Assembly: GCA_964598425.1 (NCBI GenBank)
Contig: CAZRBV010000008.1
Coordinates: 12,348 to 76,347, forward strand
Length of the DNA stretch: 64,000 bases
From: UBA12567 sp964598425
GTDB lineage: Bacteria; Planctomycetota; Phycisphaerae; Phycisphaerales; SM1A02
Direction of reading: 5' to 3'
A program made the translations under genes and the position numbers. Below the pieces are notes generated by a model. That model ran no database searches. It saw nothing but the letters and a program-made list of their open reading frames with translations, and had not been told where the DNA came from. Shown piece by piece: positions 15,893 through 24,644 of the stretch (positions within the stretch are counted from its first letter, which is position 1; each line of letters begins with the position of its first letter).

Positions 15893-18800
15893 CCAGGGCC
15901 GCGACCGAGCTCATTCATCCCTGGCACCAGCATGAGGGTGTTGCCGTTGTGTCTGCGGCGGAAGCGATTCTCAAGGGCGTGCTGGAAGGCGAAGCTGTGG
16001 TGCACCGCGTGTTGTTGACAGACAGTCGCTCGACTGTTCGGATGCAACAAGCGCTTGTTCGCCCGGATGTTCGTGATCTACTGCGTCGACACCGGCTTGT
16101 GTGTCGTGTTGCTGGAGACGCGGGGCGCGTGATTGAATTGGGGCGGTGGAGCGCTACTGAAGGGCGACATGTGGTGGTGATCGTCGGAGGTCCAACTGTC
16201 ACAGCCGGCATTCAGATGCTGGAACGAATCGGCAGTTTCGGCGGAGCCGAATCGATGGCATTGGTCATGGAGCTGTCTGAATCGTCAGCAGAGTGTCGGC
16301 CTCGAATTGCCGCGGCTGGGTTGCCAATTCTGGAAGCCTCGTGTGTGGCGAGTTTGCGAGATTCGGTCGAACACGGCCTTCGGATCAGTCGCGGGGCCAA
16401 CGCTCCGTGCGTGATTGCCGCCACGCCAGAAATCATGCAGTCCGACTCCAGCTTGACTCTCTATCCGAACCGTATGGGCGACCAGGCCCCAGCCGGACTG
16501 CCACGGCGGCGCAGTCCCCGGTGGGATGAGGTGGGTGGGGCACTTCGGATTGCGAGGAGACTGGAACTCAACTCGCCTCGGGCGATGCCAAGTCCAGGTG
16601 AGCGAGCCGAACTTGGATTTGTGACGGTTGGAATGGCAGATCGTGCGCTCCGGCGATTGGAGACGCTCCTTGGTGTCGAAAGGAGATTGCCGACGCTGTA
16701 TATGCGGATGACGACCCCCGTTGACGAGGCTGCGATCGAGCGATTGCTTCTTCGGTGTCGGTCGGTTGTGGTGCTGGAGCCGCCGGGCCAACTTGTCGAA
16801 CTTGCTCTGGTCCGCATCGCGCAGCGAATGGCCCAGAAGGGAATGGAACCGGCGCTCGTGCTGGGGCAGGCGCTGATACACAGTGCCGAGGCGATGCACA
16901 TGCTCCATCCATCGCCAATGGCTCGAATCCTCTCACCCCTGATCCAGAAAATCATCACTGGTCCATCATTGGAATCTCGGCTGGCCGAGGCTCTGCCGCG
17001 GCTGCCGTTGCACCTTCCCCCGGATCGCTTTGGCGACTCTGCCCATGCCGAGGAACTCCGCGCACTGCTCATCGGCATGATCGACGCCGAAGAAGATGGT
17101 GGCGAAGAGGAGGAGCCGGCGGACCAGCCCGGGCAAGCCGAGCATCCTATTCGTTGGAACATTCAGGGCAAGTGGGTCGGTCCGGCCGAAGGTGTGACAG
17201 TGAACGCGGAATTCTGGGGCGCCGCTCGATTCCGTCGCTCCGGAGCTGCTGCTGTCAGGCAGGCTTCAGCCGAGGGAACCGCATGGTTACTTGTGATTGC
17301 AGCGGGGCCACCGCCTCAGGGCAGAGAGCTGGAGCGGCTTGTCGGGGGCTTGGTTCCGGCAGATCGGGCCAGCCACGTACGAGTTCTGCGTCGGAGTGGC
17401 CGGGCGCCTGCGGAGATTCAGCGAAGTATGCGGGAAGCCGCATCCGCCGAAGGCCTCACTGTTCTGATCGTGGAGGATGAGTTGCCGACTCGATTTGACG
17501 TGGCCGCGATGGAGCATGCATTGGCGGCTATCGATCGGATCGGATATCAGCACACGCGGCGAATCGCGTGGCCGGCGGATCGCGCGTGCGTCATTCGCGA
17601 GCCGTTGGATCTGCGGCAGCGTGAACTCCGTATGGTCGATGAAGCCATCGCCGAGGGTACGACGGTGAGTGTTGAGCCAATCTCGCTGCGGTGGCCACCC
17701 CGGATCGGAGGTCGCGTGCATCCGCTGGCTGAGCAGGTCGAAGTCGTGGGGCCGCGTCCGCCGACTCGAGGTCTCCGCGGCGATGAAGTGCCTGGAACGC
17801 CGTCATTCGAACATGCAACGCAGCCTGTATGGTCGGCCCATCTGGCAGGGTTTCGCGGAGATGCGCCGGGCTTAGCGGCCGCTGCGCTTGAGCAGGCGGC
17901 GGTCGTTATGGGCTACCACGTTGAAGTCGGCTGCGACTCCACGCCCATCGGTCCCGGCCGGCGAAGCGCGGCACAAGTCGTGTTCTGTCGCCCTCGCAAC
18001 GAGGTCGAGCGGACAGCGGTTCCGCCTGTGATTCCCTGGGGCGAAGCCGATCTGCTTTTGGGGTTTGACCGCGGGGCAGTTCTCGCCGCCGTGGATCCCG
18101 ATGGTCCATTTCGCGTGGCCTCGCCGAGTCGAACATCCATCTTTGCCAATACCGGGCTCTTTGAGGATGAGTTGGATCGAATTGATGATCAGGAGGAAGC
18201 GGCGGAGGTCATTCATGATCATCTGAAGAAGGGTGGATCGCACCAGGCGGTGTTGACTTCGGATCTGACCGGAGTCTGCAGATTCCGCTTCCACAACGAG
18301 CGGCTCTCTGATTTTGTGCTGCTGGGATTGGCATGGCAAGCAGGCCGAATACCGCTCTCTTTGGATGCCATGCACAGAGGCATACAGAATGTGGAGGCCC
18401 GCGGTTGGGCCCGGTTGGCGGAGGCCTTTGAATATGGTCGCTCTGCATGGCTCGACCCGGACCGGCTGCTGCGTCCTCAGGAGCGTGCGTCCGAGCCCGG
18501 GCTTCGATCCGTTCGGCGGTATCGTTTGATCTTGGCCAAGGCGAGGTTGTTCGGTCGTGACCGTGCGGGACGATTCAGGCAGGTTGCTGGCCGAGTGCTG
18601 GATGAAGTGCCCGGGCTCTTGGAGACGGCTGCGGGGCGCGAGGCGCACCGCGATTTCATTGTCGCATTGCGTCGGTGTGTGACATGGGGTGGCTTTGAGA
18701 TGGCCGAGCGATTTGCGGGCCGCATCATTTCGCTTTATCAGGTCGATCGGGCAGATACCGGGAGGGCACTGACGCGGGCGGCGATCCTTCCTCTCGCCGA

Positions 18801-19239
18801 GACACTCTTGATCCGAGATGCAATCTATGTCGCATCGATGGCGATCAGTACCGAGCACCGAAGGCAAACGCAGCAGCGGCTGAACGTTCGTCGCGGTCGA
18901 GGCGATCGGATCTCGGTGCGATATCTGACCCGACTGGAATGCATATTCATCCGTTGGCGATTTCGACTGGATCTGCGCACAAGTGACTGGATGGCGCATG
19001 TGTTGGCCGCAGCAAGGCACCTGCACCCGAAAGCCCTGCGTGGCCGGCGAAGTCAACGTCAAGTCCGAGCTCTTGTGTCAGAGGTGGTGATGCAGGCAAC
19101 GAGTGCGCCGGACGATGACTATGGGTCGTGGCGGGCTGTACTTGAGATGCTCCATGCCATGGCGCTCGACGGGCGTCTTCGGCGAATCAGTCCAGCGTCG
19201 CTTCGGCGGGAGATTCGCCGCCTTCGGCCCGATGGGTGA
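15889..19239 (+). CDS. Fused 2-oxoacid:acceptor oxidoreductase-like protein (indolepyruvate oxidoreductase family), cofactor motifs not seen
   Basis: The 1116-residue protein has the domain order of single-chain indolepyruvate:ferredoxin oxidoreductases. An N-terminal Pyr-like domain (LLTDSRSTVRMQ, HGLRISRGANAPCVIAATPE) is followed by the domain II pattern from residue 243 (GFVTVGMADRALRRLE, then LLRCRSVVVLEPP). A middle region resembles only the last part of a thiamine-diphosphate domain (HVRVLRRSG, then EGLTVLIVEDE). A gamma-subunit-like domain follows at about 640-800 (IPWGEADLLLGFD near 717, IFANTG near 752), then a C-terminal domain with MAERFAGRIISLYQ near 938. I see no CPGCPH, no GDGxxxH/N thiamine motif and no CxxC iron-sulfur motif. 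A Glu-rich linker sits near residue 400. It may be an enzyme-derived protein with a changed role. The 3' end overlaps rlmN by 53 bases, convergently. Confidence 0.7.
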   Translation: MTRAATELIHPWHQHEGVAVVSAAEAILKGVLEGEAVVHRVLLTDSRSTVRMQQALVRPDVRDLLRRHRLVCRVAGDAGRVIELGRWSATEGRHVVVIVGGPTVTAGIQMLERIGSFGGAESMALVMELSESSAECRPRIAAAGLPILEASCVASLRDSVEHGLRISRGANAPCVIAATPEIMQSDSSLTLYPNRMGDQAPAGLPRRRSPRWDEVGGALRIARRLELNSPRAMPSPGERAELGFVTVGMADRALRRLETLLGVERRLPTLYMRMTTPVDEAAIERLLLRCRSVVVLEPPGQLVELALVRIAQRMAQKGMEPALVLGQALIHSAEAMHMLHPSPMARILSPLIQKIITGPSLESRLAEALPRLPLHLPPDRFGDSAHAEELRALLIGMIDAEEDGGEEEEPADQPGQAEHPIRWNIQGKWVGPAEGVTVNAEFWGAARFRRSGAAAVRQASAEGTAWLLVIAAGPPPQGRELERLVGGLVPADRASHVRVLRRSGRAPAEIQRSMREAASAEGLTVLIVEDELPTRFDVAAMEHALAAIDRIGYQHTRRIAWPADRACVIREPLDLRQRELRMVDEAIAEGTTVSVEPISLRWPPRIGGRVHPLAEQVEVVGPRPPTRGLRGDEVPGTPSFEHATQPVWSAHLAGFRGDAPGLAAAALEQAAVVMGYHVEVGCDSTPIGPGRRSAAQVVFCRPRNEVERTAVPPVIPWGEADLLLGFDRGAVLAAVDPDGPFRVASPSRTSIFANTGLFEDELDRIDDQEEAAEVIHDHLKKGGSHQAVLTSDLTGVCRFRFHNERLSDFVLLGLAWQAGRIPLSLDAMHRGIQNVEARGWARLAEAFEYGRSAWLDPDRLLRPQERASEPGLRSVRRYRLILAKARLFGRDRAGRFRQVAGRVLDEVPGLLETAAGREAHRDFIVALRRCVTWGGFEMAERFAGRIISLYQVDRADTGRALTRAAILPLAETLLIRDAIYVASMAISTEHRRQTQQRLNVRRGRGDRISVRYLTRLECIFIRWRFRLDLRTSDWMAHVLAAARHLHPKALRGRRSQRQVRALVSEVVMQATSAPDDDYGSWRAVLEMLHAMALDGRLRRISPASLRREIRRLRPDG

Positions 19240-20302
19240 CTCGTCCATGTGTTTCCTGACGCAGTTGTCCACACGCTGCAGCAATATCGCGGCCACGACT
19301 TGCCCGGATGTGCGTGTTGATCCTGCGGCTTCGCAGTGCGTCTTGAAAGGCGTGGACATCATCGTCAGTTGGCCGTTCAAATGGCAGACCATCGACCGCG
19401 TTGTAACGAATCAGGTTGATATTGCACCTGAGTGACGATGCGATGTCGGCCAGCTGCCGAGCGTGGTTGCCACGGTCATTGACGCCGCGTAGGAGCAGGT
19501 ACTCAAGCGTGATCTCACGGCCTGTCGACTCAAAGTAGTCGCTGCATGCGGAGAGGATCTCGCTGATTGTCGCGTATTCCGCCCAGGGAATCAGTTGTCG
19601 GCGGAGCTCGTCGTTCGGCGCGTGCAGACTGAGTGCGAGTGTGACTGGCAGGGGAAACTTGGCCAACCGGCGAATGGCGGGTGGGAGGCCTACCGTCGAG
19701 ACTGTGATGCGACGCGCGCCGACTCCAAGTCCCCATGGTGCGTGTATCGTTGTGATGGCCTTGGTGACGGCGGCGTAGTTTGCAAGCGGCTCGCCCATCC
19801 CCATGAACACGACGTTGGTCACGCGGCCTCCGCCGAGGTGACCGAGTCGCCACGCCTGTTCAACAATCCGGCCTGCCGTGAGGTTGCCCTGAAGGCCCTC
19901 CATTCCAGATGCGCAGAAACTGCATCCGACTGGGCAGCCAACCTGGCTTGAGACGCACGCTGTCCGCCGGGCATCTGCGGGGATCAACACGGTTTCGGTT
20001 GATGGTGGTGTGCCGAGTACGCCCAGCCTGGACGTCTTCTCGGGCCACTCGATGAGCATTTTCTGAGTTCCATCGGTGGCAATCTGCCGCCGTGATTCGC
20101 GCCCTTCCAGAATGGGCAGCGCCTCAGCAATCAGCGTGCGATGATCCGTGGAGATATTGCTCATCTCATGCGGATCGCTGACACCCTTGGCGTAGATCCA
20201 ATCGATGATCTGATTCGCGGTAAAGCCTGGAAGTCCGTGATCACGGCACCACTGGCTCAGACTGATCGGGTCATGGTCGAAGAATGCGTCGAGAGAGGTC
20301 AA
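19187..20302 (-). CDS. rlmN: Dual-specificity RNA methyltransferase RlmN
   Basis: A radical-SAM enzyme that methylates C2 of adenosine 2503 in 23S rRNA and of A37 in some tRNAs. The CX3CX2C cluster motif is GCPVGCSFCASG near residue 126. VVFMGMGEPLANY, TVSTVGLPPAIRRLA and LALSLHAPNDELR follow as in the family, and the resolving Cys is in the C-terminal CGQLRQE segment. Length is 371 residues. The start is a TTG at 20302 whose bases overlap the ispH stop, giving coupled translation. The 3' end overlaps the convergent oxidoreductase-like gene. Confidence 0.95.
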   Translation of the reverse strand: MTSLDAFFDHDPISLSQWCRDHGLPGFTANQIIDWIYAKGVSDPHEMSNISTDHRTLIAEALPILEGRESRRQIATDGTQKMLIEWPEKTSRLGVLGTPPSTETVLIPADARRTACVSSQVGCPVGCSFCASGMEGLQGNLTAGRIVEQAWRLGHLGGGRVTNVVFMGMGEPLANYAAVTKAITTIHAPWGLGVGARRITVSTVGLPPAIRRLAKFPLPVTLALSLHAPNDELRRQLIPWAEYATISEILSACSDYFESTGREITLEYLLLRGVNDRGNHARQLADIASSLRCNINLIRYNAVDGLPFERPTDDDVHAFQDALRSRRINTHIRASRGRDIAAACGQLRQETHGRVTHRAEGGESPAEATLD

Positions 20303-21357
20303 CCGCTGGCGCCAATCGTGAGGTCGACAACCTGGTGAGGCACGCCATGGCTCGTGAGGAACTCCTCGGTGGCTGCGATGTTATCCATCGTGATTCGGCG
20401 ACCTTCCGGATCGATCGACCTGGATCTCATGAACTTCTTGAGAGTTCCAGGAAGCCCGAACTCGACATCTTCGTGAAAAACGTCGTGTTGCTCGACGCGG
20501 CCGCCGAATTGAGTATGCAGGTGCAGAATGAGGTCCTGGACGAGATCCTCGGGGGCACTCGCGCCTGCTGTCACCAGGACCGCTTCGGCGCCGTCGAGGA
20601 CCTCCGTCGTGAGTTCGTTCCGGTCATCGACCAGAACAGCTCGGGTGCCTGTGGACTCTGCGAGCTCCCGCAGCCGCTTCGAATTTGAGCTGTTGCGAGA
20701 TCCGACAACTATGACGAGCTCGCACTCTGGGGCGAGAATACGGACGGCATGTTGCCGGTTTGTCGTCGCGTAGCAGATGTCATCGCTCGGTGGCTCATGG
20801 ATTTCAGGGAACTGTTGTTTGAGTGCCTTGATGATGACCGATGCGTCGGTCATGCTCAGGGTGGTCTGGGTCAGATAGATGAGTTTTGATGGGTCGATGA
20901 TCTGCAACTCAGAAATGGCCGCAGCCGAGTCGACGACTTGAATCGCGTCGGGTGCCTCGCCCCGCGTTCCGATGATTTCCTGATGTTCCTTGTGACCGAC
21001 CAGCAGAATCTGCCAGCCTCGCCGAGCGTAGCGAATGGCTTCGGCATGAACCTTGGTTACCAGCGGGCAGGTGGCGTCGATGGCGATCAGCCGCCGCGCT
21101 GAGGCCGCCTTGCGCACGGCTGGGCTGACGCCATGGGCGCTGAAGACGAGAATCGATTCTTCGGGTACGTCTTCGATGGCTTCGACAAACACGACGCCAC
21201 GATCGACAAATCGATCGACCACATGCTTGTTGTGCACAATCTCGTGATAGACGTAGATTGGCTCGTCGTCGACGACGTCGAGAAGCTGGTCGACAACGTC
21301 AATCGCCATGTAAACGCCCGCGCAGAATCCGCGTGGGTTGGCCAAGAGAATCCGCAT
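20299..21357 (-). CDS. ispH: 4-hydroxy-3-methylbut-2-enyl diphosphate reductase
   Basis: IspH is the last enzyme of the MEP isoprenoid route, reducing HMBPP to IPP and DMAPP with a [4Fe-4S] cluster. The three cluster cysteines are in NPRGFCAGV (residue 13), DATCPLVTK (about 96) and DICYATTNRQ (about 195). HEIVHNKHVV and TQTTLS are also diagnostic. ATG 21357 is chosen because AGGAG lies five bases upstream and it gives the family-like MRILLANPRGFCAGV. Its isoprenoid product feeds the squalene genes that start divergently 69 bases away. It is coupled to rlmN downstream. Confidence 0.96.
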   Translation of the reverse strand: MRILLANPRGFCAGVYMAIDVVDQLLDVVDDEPIYVYHEIVHNKHVVDRFVDRGVVFVEAIEDVPEESILVFSAHGVSPAVRKAASARRLIAIDATCPLVTKVHAEAIRYARRGWQILLVGHKEHQEIIGTRGEAPDAIQVVDSAAAISELQIIDPSKLIYLTQTTLSMTDASVIIKALKQQFPEIHEPPSDDICYATTNRQHAVRILAPECELVIVVGSRNSSNSKRLRELAESTGTRAVLVDDRNELTTEVLDGAEAVLVTAGASAPEDLVQDLILHLHTQFGGRVEQHDVFHEDVEFGLPGTLKKFMRSRSIDPEGRRITMDNIAATEEFLTSHGVPHQVVDLTIGASG

Positions 21358-21426
21358 GCTGTCTCCTGAAGATGAGCGGCGTAGGCCGCCAGCGAATCGG
21401 GACCCATGATAGCCTGCGGTTCTACG

Positions 21427-22365
21427 ATGGGCACCACGATTATCGACATGCTGGAAAGGTGGGGGCCGGAGCGTTGCGAGTCTCTCTCCATCGATCAGGC
21501 GGCTGCCTATTGCCGGCGGTTGACGCTTGGCACCTATGAGAACTTCAGCGTATTGAGTACGTTCGTTCCCGAGCGAATGAGAACCGGCGTGTGTGCGGTG
21601 TACGCGTTCTGCAGGTGGGCCGATGATCTCTAAGACGAGTCCGGCGATCCGCAGATTGCTTTGACCCGGCTCGACTGGTGGCGGCGGGAACTGGATCTCT
21701 GCGTTGATGGAATGCCTCGGCACCCGGTGTTCGTGGCCCTGGCCGCTGTGCTGGAGCGACACGAGCTCGACAGTGCGCTCTTTCACGCGCTGCTCGATGC
21801 GTTCGTGCAGGATCAGCACCAGCCTCGGTATGACACGTGGGACGATCTCATTGGCTATTGCCGTGGGAGTGCCGATCCGGTGGGGCGGTTGGTTCTGCAG
21901 CTCGCCGGCGTGCAAGCTGGCGATGAAGTACTCGCTGACAGCGATGCGGTCTGCACCGGGCTGCAGCTGGCGAATCACTGGCAGGATGTTCGGCGAGATC
22001 TGCTGGAGCGGAATCGAATCTACATTCCACTGGATCTGGTGGATCTGGACGACTTCGAAACACGGCTTGCTTCGACCGCGCGGGTGGGGCATGCGCCCGA
22101 TCGGGAGTTTCTCGCCGGCTATCGCGCGATCCTGGCGAGTCTCGTTGCTCGGACGCGACCACTTCTTGGTCGAGTCGATTCGCTCCTTGAAGCAGTGTCT
22201 CCTGATCTTCATCCGATGTTGTGGCTCTTTGCCGCAGGCGGCCAGACGACGTTGGATCTCATTGAGCGCTCCGACCATGAGACCGTGCTCTATCGGCCAT
22301 CGATATCGAAGCCACGGAAACTGCTGCTGCTGTGGCAGGCTTCTCGCCAGGGTCGGGTTGCATGA
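21427..22365 (+). pseudogene. hpnC: Squalene synthase HpnC-like gene with an in-frame stop
   Basis: HpnC releases diphosphate from presqualene diphosphate to make hydroxysqualene. The frame reads from ATG 21427 through YENFSVLSTFVPER and YAFCRWADDL, then hits TAA at 21631-21633 and continues in the same frame as DESGDPQIALTRLDWWRREL to a second TGA at 22363. The rest is intact: YCRGSADPVGRLVL, QLANHWQDVRRD and RIYIPLDLVDL. The stop falls inside the first Asp-rich motif, which normally reads DDLADE or DDLSDE, so one base (TCA to TAA) would restore it. A nonsense mutation, a sequencing or assembly error, or readthrough are the options. The neighbours hpnD and hpnE are intact and coupled by ATGA and GTGA overlaps, which favours a functional operon and an error or a recent mutation. 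Confidence 0.85.
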
Positions 22366-23237
22366 GCGCCGCAGTGATGCAGGCAGCGCCAACGCGGTCG
22401 CTTGAATGGTGCCGATCTCTGGTGCGGAAACGCGCCGGGAACTTCTACTGGGGTTTGCGGCTCCTTCCTGATCCGAAACGATCGGCGCTGTTCGCGCTCT
22501 ACGCCTGGATGCGGCGGGTTGATGACATTGCCGACGACGCCGTTGATACAAGCAGTGCGCAAGCACAGCTTGCCGACTTCGGAGCGAAGACCCGAGAAGT
22601 TCTGGGTGGGGCTGACCCTGGAGAGGAAGACCTCTGGCAGGCGATTGGGTGGGTCGCGCGGAATTGGTCGTTGCCCGCAGAACCCTTCGAGGACATGCTG
22701 CGCGGTCAGTCGGACGATTTGAGCGGTCGCTCAATCGATACGGCGGGGGATCTTCTTGATTATTGCCGGTGCGTAGCTTCGACGGTCGGCGTGCTGTGCG
22801 TCACCATATGGGGGTACCGCGGCGGCGAAGCGTTGGATCTGGCTGTCGAGCGAGGTGTGGCGCTGCAACTGACCAACGTACTTCGGGATGTTGGTGAGGA
22901 TGTTGCTGCAGGGCGGTGTTACCTGCCAGCGGAAGATCTGCGCGCACACGGGCTGAGTGCCTCCTCGCTCGTCTCATGGCAGCGCGAGGATGCGTGCGAA
23001 TCGCTCATCCGGCACTGGATCGAAATCGCCCGTACCAGCTACGACGTCTCCTCACCGCTCGATGCGATGGTGTCGAAGGATTGCAGGCCGACACTGCGGG
23101 CGATGACGGGAATCTACCGGGCGCTGCTCGATCGCATCGACGCCTCCCCGCGGCGCGTGACATCCGTGCCGGGTGTCTCGATATCAAAGCTTGCGAAGAT
23201 ACTGATCGCCATCCGATCCCGCAGGGGATCGCCGTGA
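22362..23237 (+). CDS. hpnD: Presqualene diphosphate synthase HpnD
   Basis: HpnD condenses two farnesyl diphosphates to presqualene diphosphate. Family motifs are NFYWGLRLLPDPKR near residue 27, MRRVDDIADD (first Asp-rich motif), LLDYCRCVASTVG, and NVLRDVGEDVAAGRCYLP (second Asp-rich motif). ATG 22362 is chosen because it overlaps the hpnC stop (ATGA) and leaves a short N-terminus; an in-frame upstream start at 22332 would overlap hpnC by more. Its stop overlaps the GTG of hpnE. The 291-residue length is normal. Confidence 0.93.
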   Translation: MSAAVMQAAPTRSLEWCRSLVRKRAGNFYWGLRLLPDPKRSALFALYAWMRRVDDIADDAVDTSSAQAQLADFGAKTREVLGGADPGEEDLWQAIGWVARNWSLPAEPFEDMLRGQSDDLSGRSIDTAGDLLDYCRCVASTVGVLCVTIWGYRGGEALDLAVERGVALQLTNVLRDVGEDVAAGRCYLPAEDLRAHGLSASSLVSWQREDACESLIRHWIEIARTSYDVSSPLDAMVSKDCRPTLRAMTGIYRALLDRIDASPRRVTSVPGVSISKLAKILIAIRSRRGSP

Positions 23238-24634
23238 GCGATGATGTGGTTGTCATTGGCGGGGGCCTCTCGGGGCTTGCAGCGGCGCTGCGGCTCGGTG
23301 ACGCCGGATATCGGCCAATCGTGCTCGAGTCGCGGCGGCGGCTTGGAGGACGCGCTTCCAGTTTCGAAGACGGGGTGAGCGGGCGCGTGCTCGACAACTG
23401 CCAGCATGTTCTCATGGGCTGCTGCACGAACCTGATTGACTTCTATGCGAGGCTTGGCGTGGAGGATGCAATTGACTGGCACGACACGATCACATGGTGT
23501 CGCCCCGACGGGGGCCGCGATGTGGTGCGCGCCACCCCGCTGCCAGCGCCGCTCCATCTGGCAGGCAGTTTCCGTCGAATGAAACTACTGGACCGATTCA
23601 GCCGGCGGGCCGTCCGCCGCGCCATGTGGCGGATGCTTCGCATTGGTACCCGGGGCAGGCAGCGATACACGGGCGACACTTTTCAGTCGATCCTGGATGA
23701 CTGGCGCCAACCCGAGCAGGCGGTTCGGTTGTTCTGGGATCCTGTCATCGTCAGCGCGTGCAATGTGCCGTCGAATGAAGTCTCGGCTGTTCACGCGCTT
23801 CAGGTTTTTCAGGATGGCTTTCTCGCTGGACGCTGGCACGCCACCATGGGTGTCCCGCGAGTCCCGCTTGCGGACTTATACGAGCCCGCCGGGGCTGCGA
23901 TCGAGCAGGTCGGAGGTGAGATTCGCCTTGGCTGGAAGGCGACCGGGATCGGAGTGGCGAACCGGAGTGTGATGGGCGTCGAGACCAGCCGTGAGTTTGT
24001 GCGCGCAGGCAGCGTTGTTGCGGCGCTGCCGTGGGAGCAGCTCGATGGAATCCTCGATCCATCGCTCCGCGAGATCGACCAGCGTCTTCGCGGGCTGGCG
24101 GGTCTTGGGCATAGCCCGATACTTGGCGTGCACGTGCTGCTTGACCGCGAGGTCATGACTGAGCCACACGTGGTCATGCCGGGGCGGGAGACGCACTGGT
24201 TCTTCAACAAGGGGATCGATGCGGAGGGCATGCAGCACATTCATGCGGTGATCAGCGCGGCCGACAGCTGGATGGACCGAGGGGGCGACGAGATCGAAGC
24301 AGTGGTACTGGAAGACCTTGCGCACGCGTATCCGCATCTTGCAGACGCCGAGGTGCTGCAGGTTCGGCCTGTCAAGGAACGCCGGGCGACCTTTCGCGCA
24401 ACGCCCCAGGCTGAATCTGCCCGGCCACGCGCGGCGCCCAGCCCGGTTGGTGCCGGTGGCGGCGATCTGAGTGGTCTGTATCTCGCTGGTGACTGGGTCG
24501 CGACGGGTTGGCCTGCCACCATGGAGGGGGCGGTTCGGAGCGGTTACCTCGCAGCCGAAGCAATCTCGGGCGTCGGCGGGCTGGTCGCAGACGCTCCCGC
24601 CGGCGCGTTGGTTCGTGTGCTTGCCAGAGGCTGA
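23234..24634 (+). CDS. hpnE: Squalene-forming FAD-dependent desaturase/oxidoreductase HpnE
   Basis: HpnE reduces hydroxysqualene to squalene and completes the bacterial three-enzyme route. The N-terminal dinucleotide-binding motif VVVIGGGLSGLAAALRL is followed by the phytoene-desaturase-type LGGRASSF and by NCQHVLMGCC, typical of HpnE. The C-terminal FAD motif is LYLAGDWVATGWPATMEGAVRSG. GTG 23234 is chosen because it overlaps the hpnD stop and begins right at the FAD motif; the frame is open further upstream but that stretch overlaps hpnD. It ends ten bases from the convergent prolyl oligopeptidase gene. Squalene is the precursor of hopanoids; no cyclase gene is in the window. Confidence 0.93.
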   Translation: MSDDVVVIGGGLSGLAAALRLGDAGYRPIVLESRRRLGGRASSFEDGVSGRVLDNCQHVLMGCCTNLIDFYARLGVEDAIDWHDTITWCRPDGGRDVVRATPLPAPLHLAGSFRRMKLLDRFSRRAVRRAMWRMLRIGTRGRQRYTGDTFQSILDDWRQPEQAVRLFWDPVIVSACNVPSNEVSAVHALQVFQDGFLAGRWHATMGVPRVPLADLYEPAGAAIEQVGGEIRLGWKATGIGVANRSVMGVETSREFVRAGSVVAALPWEQLDGILDPSLREIDQRLRGLAGLGHSPILGVHVLLDREVMTEPHVVMPGRETHWFFNKGIDAEGMQHIHAVISAADSWMDRGGDEIEAVVLEDLAHAYPHLADAEVLQVRPVKERRATFRATPQAESARPRAAPSPVGAGGGDLSGLYLAGDWVATGWPATMEGAVRSGYLAAEAISGVGGLVADAPAGALVRVLARG

Positions 24635-24644
24635 GCCGGATCGC

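Noticed and set aside
17872..19062. 396-codon minus-strand frame
   Set aside because: Fully antisense to the oxidoreductase-like gene, with no family motif and no ribosome site; a GC-rich shadow frame.
21631..21633. Genetic-code change or recoding as explanation for the in-frame TAA in hpnC and TGA after the sulfatase-like gene
   Set aside because: Different codons are involved, no SECIS-like element is evident, and TGA is the normal stop of most genes here. Mutation or sequence error is simpler.
21358..22734. Open frame upstream of ispH on the minus strand that would lengthen it to 811 residues
   Set aside because: It is antisense to hpnC/hpnD, low in sequence order and Arg/Pro/Ser-rich; ispH has a strong ribosome site and family-like start at 21357.
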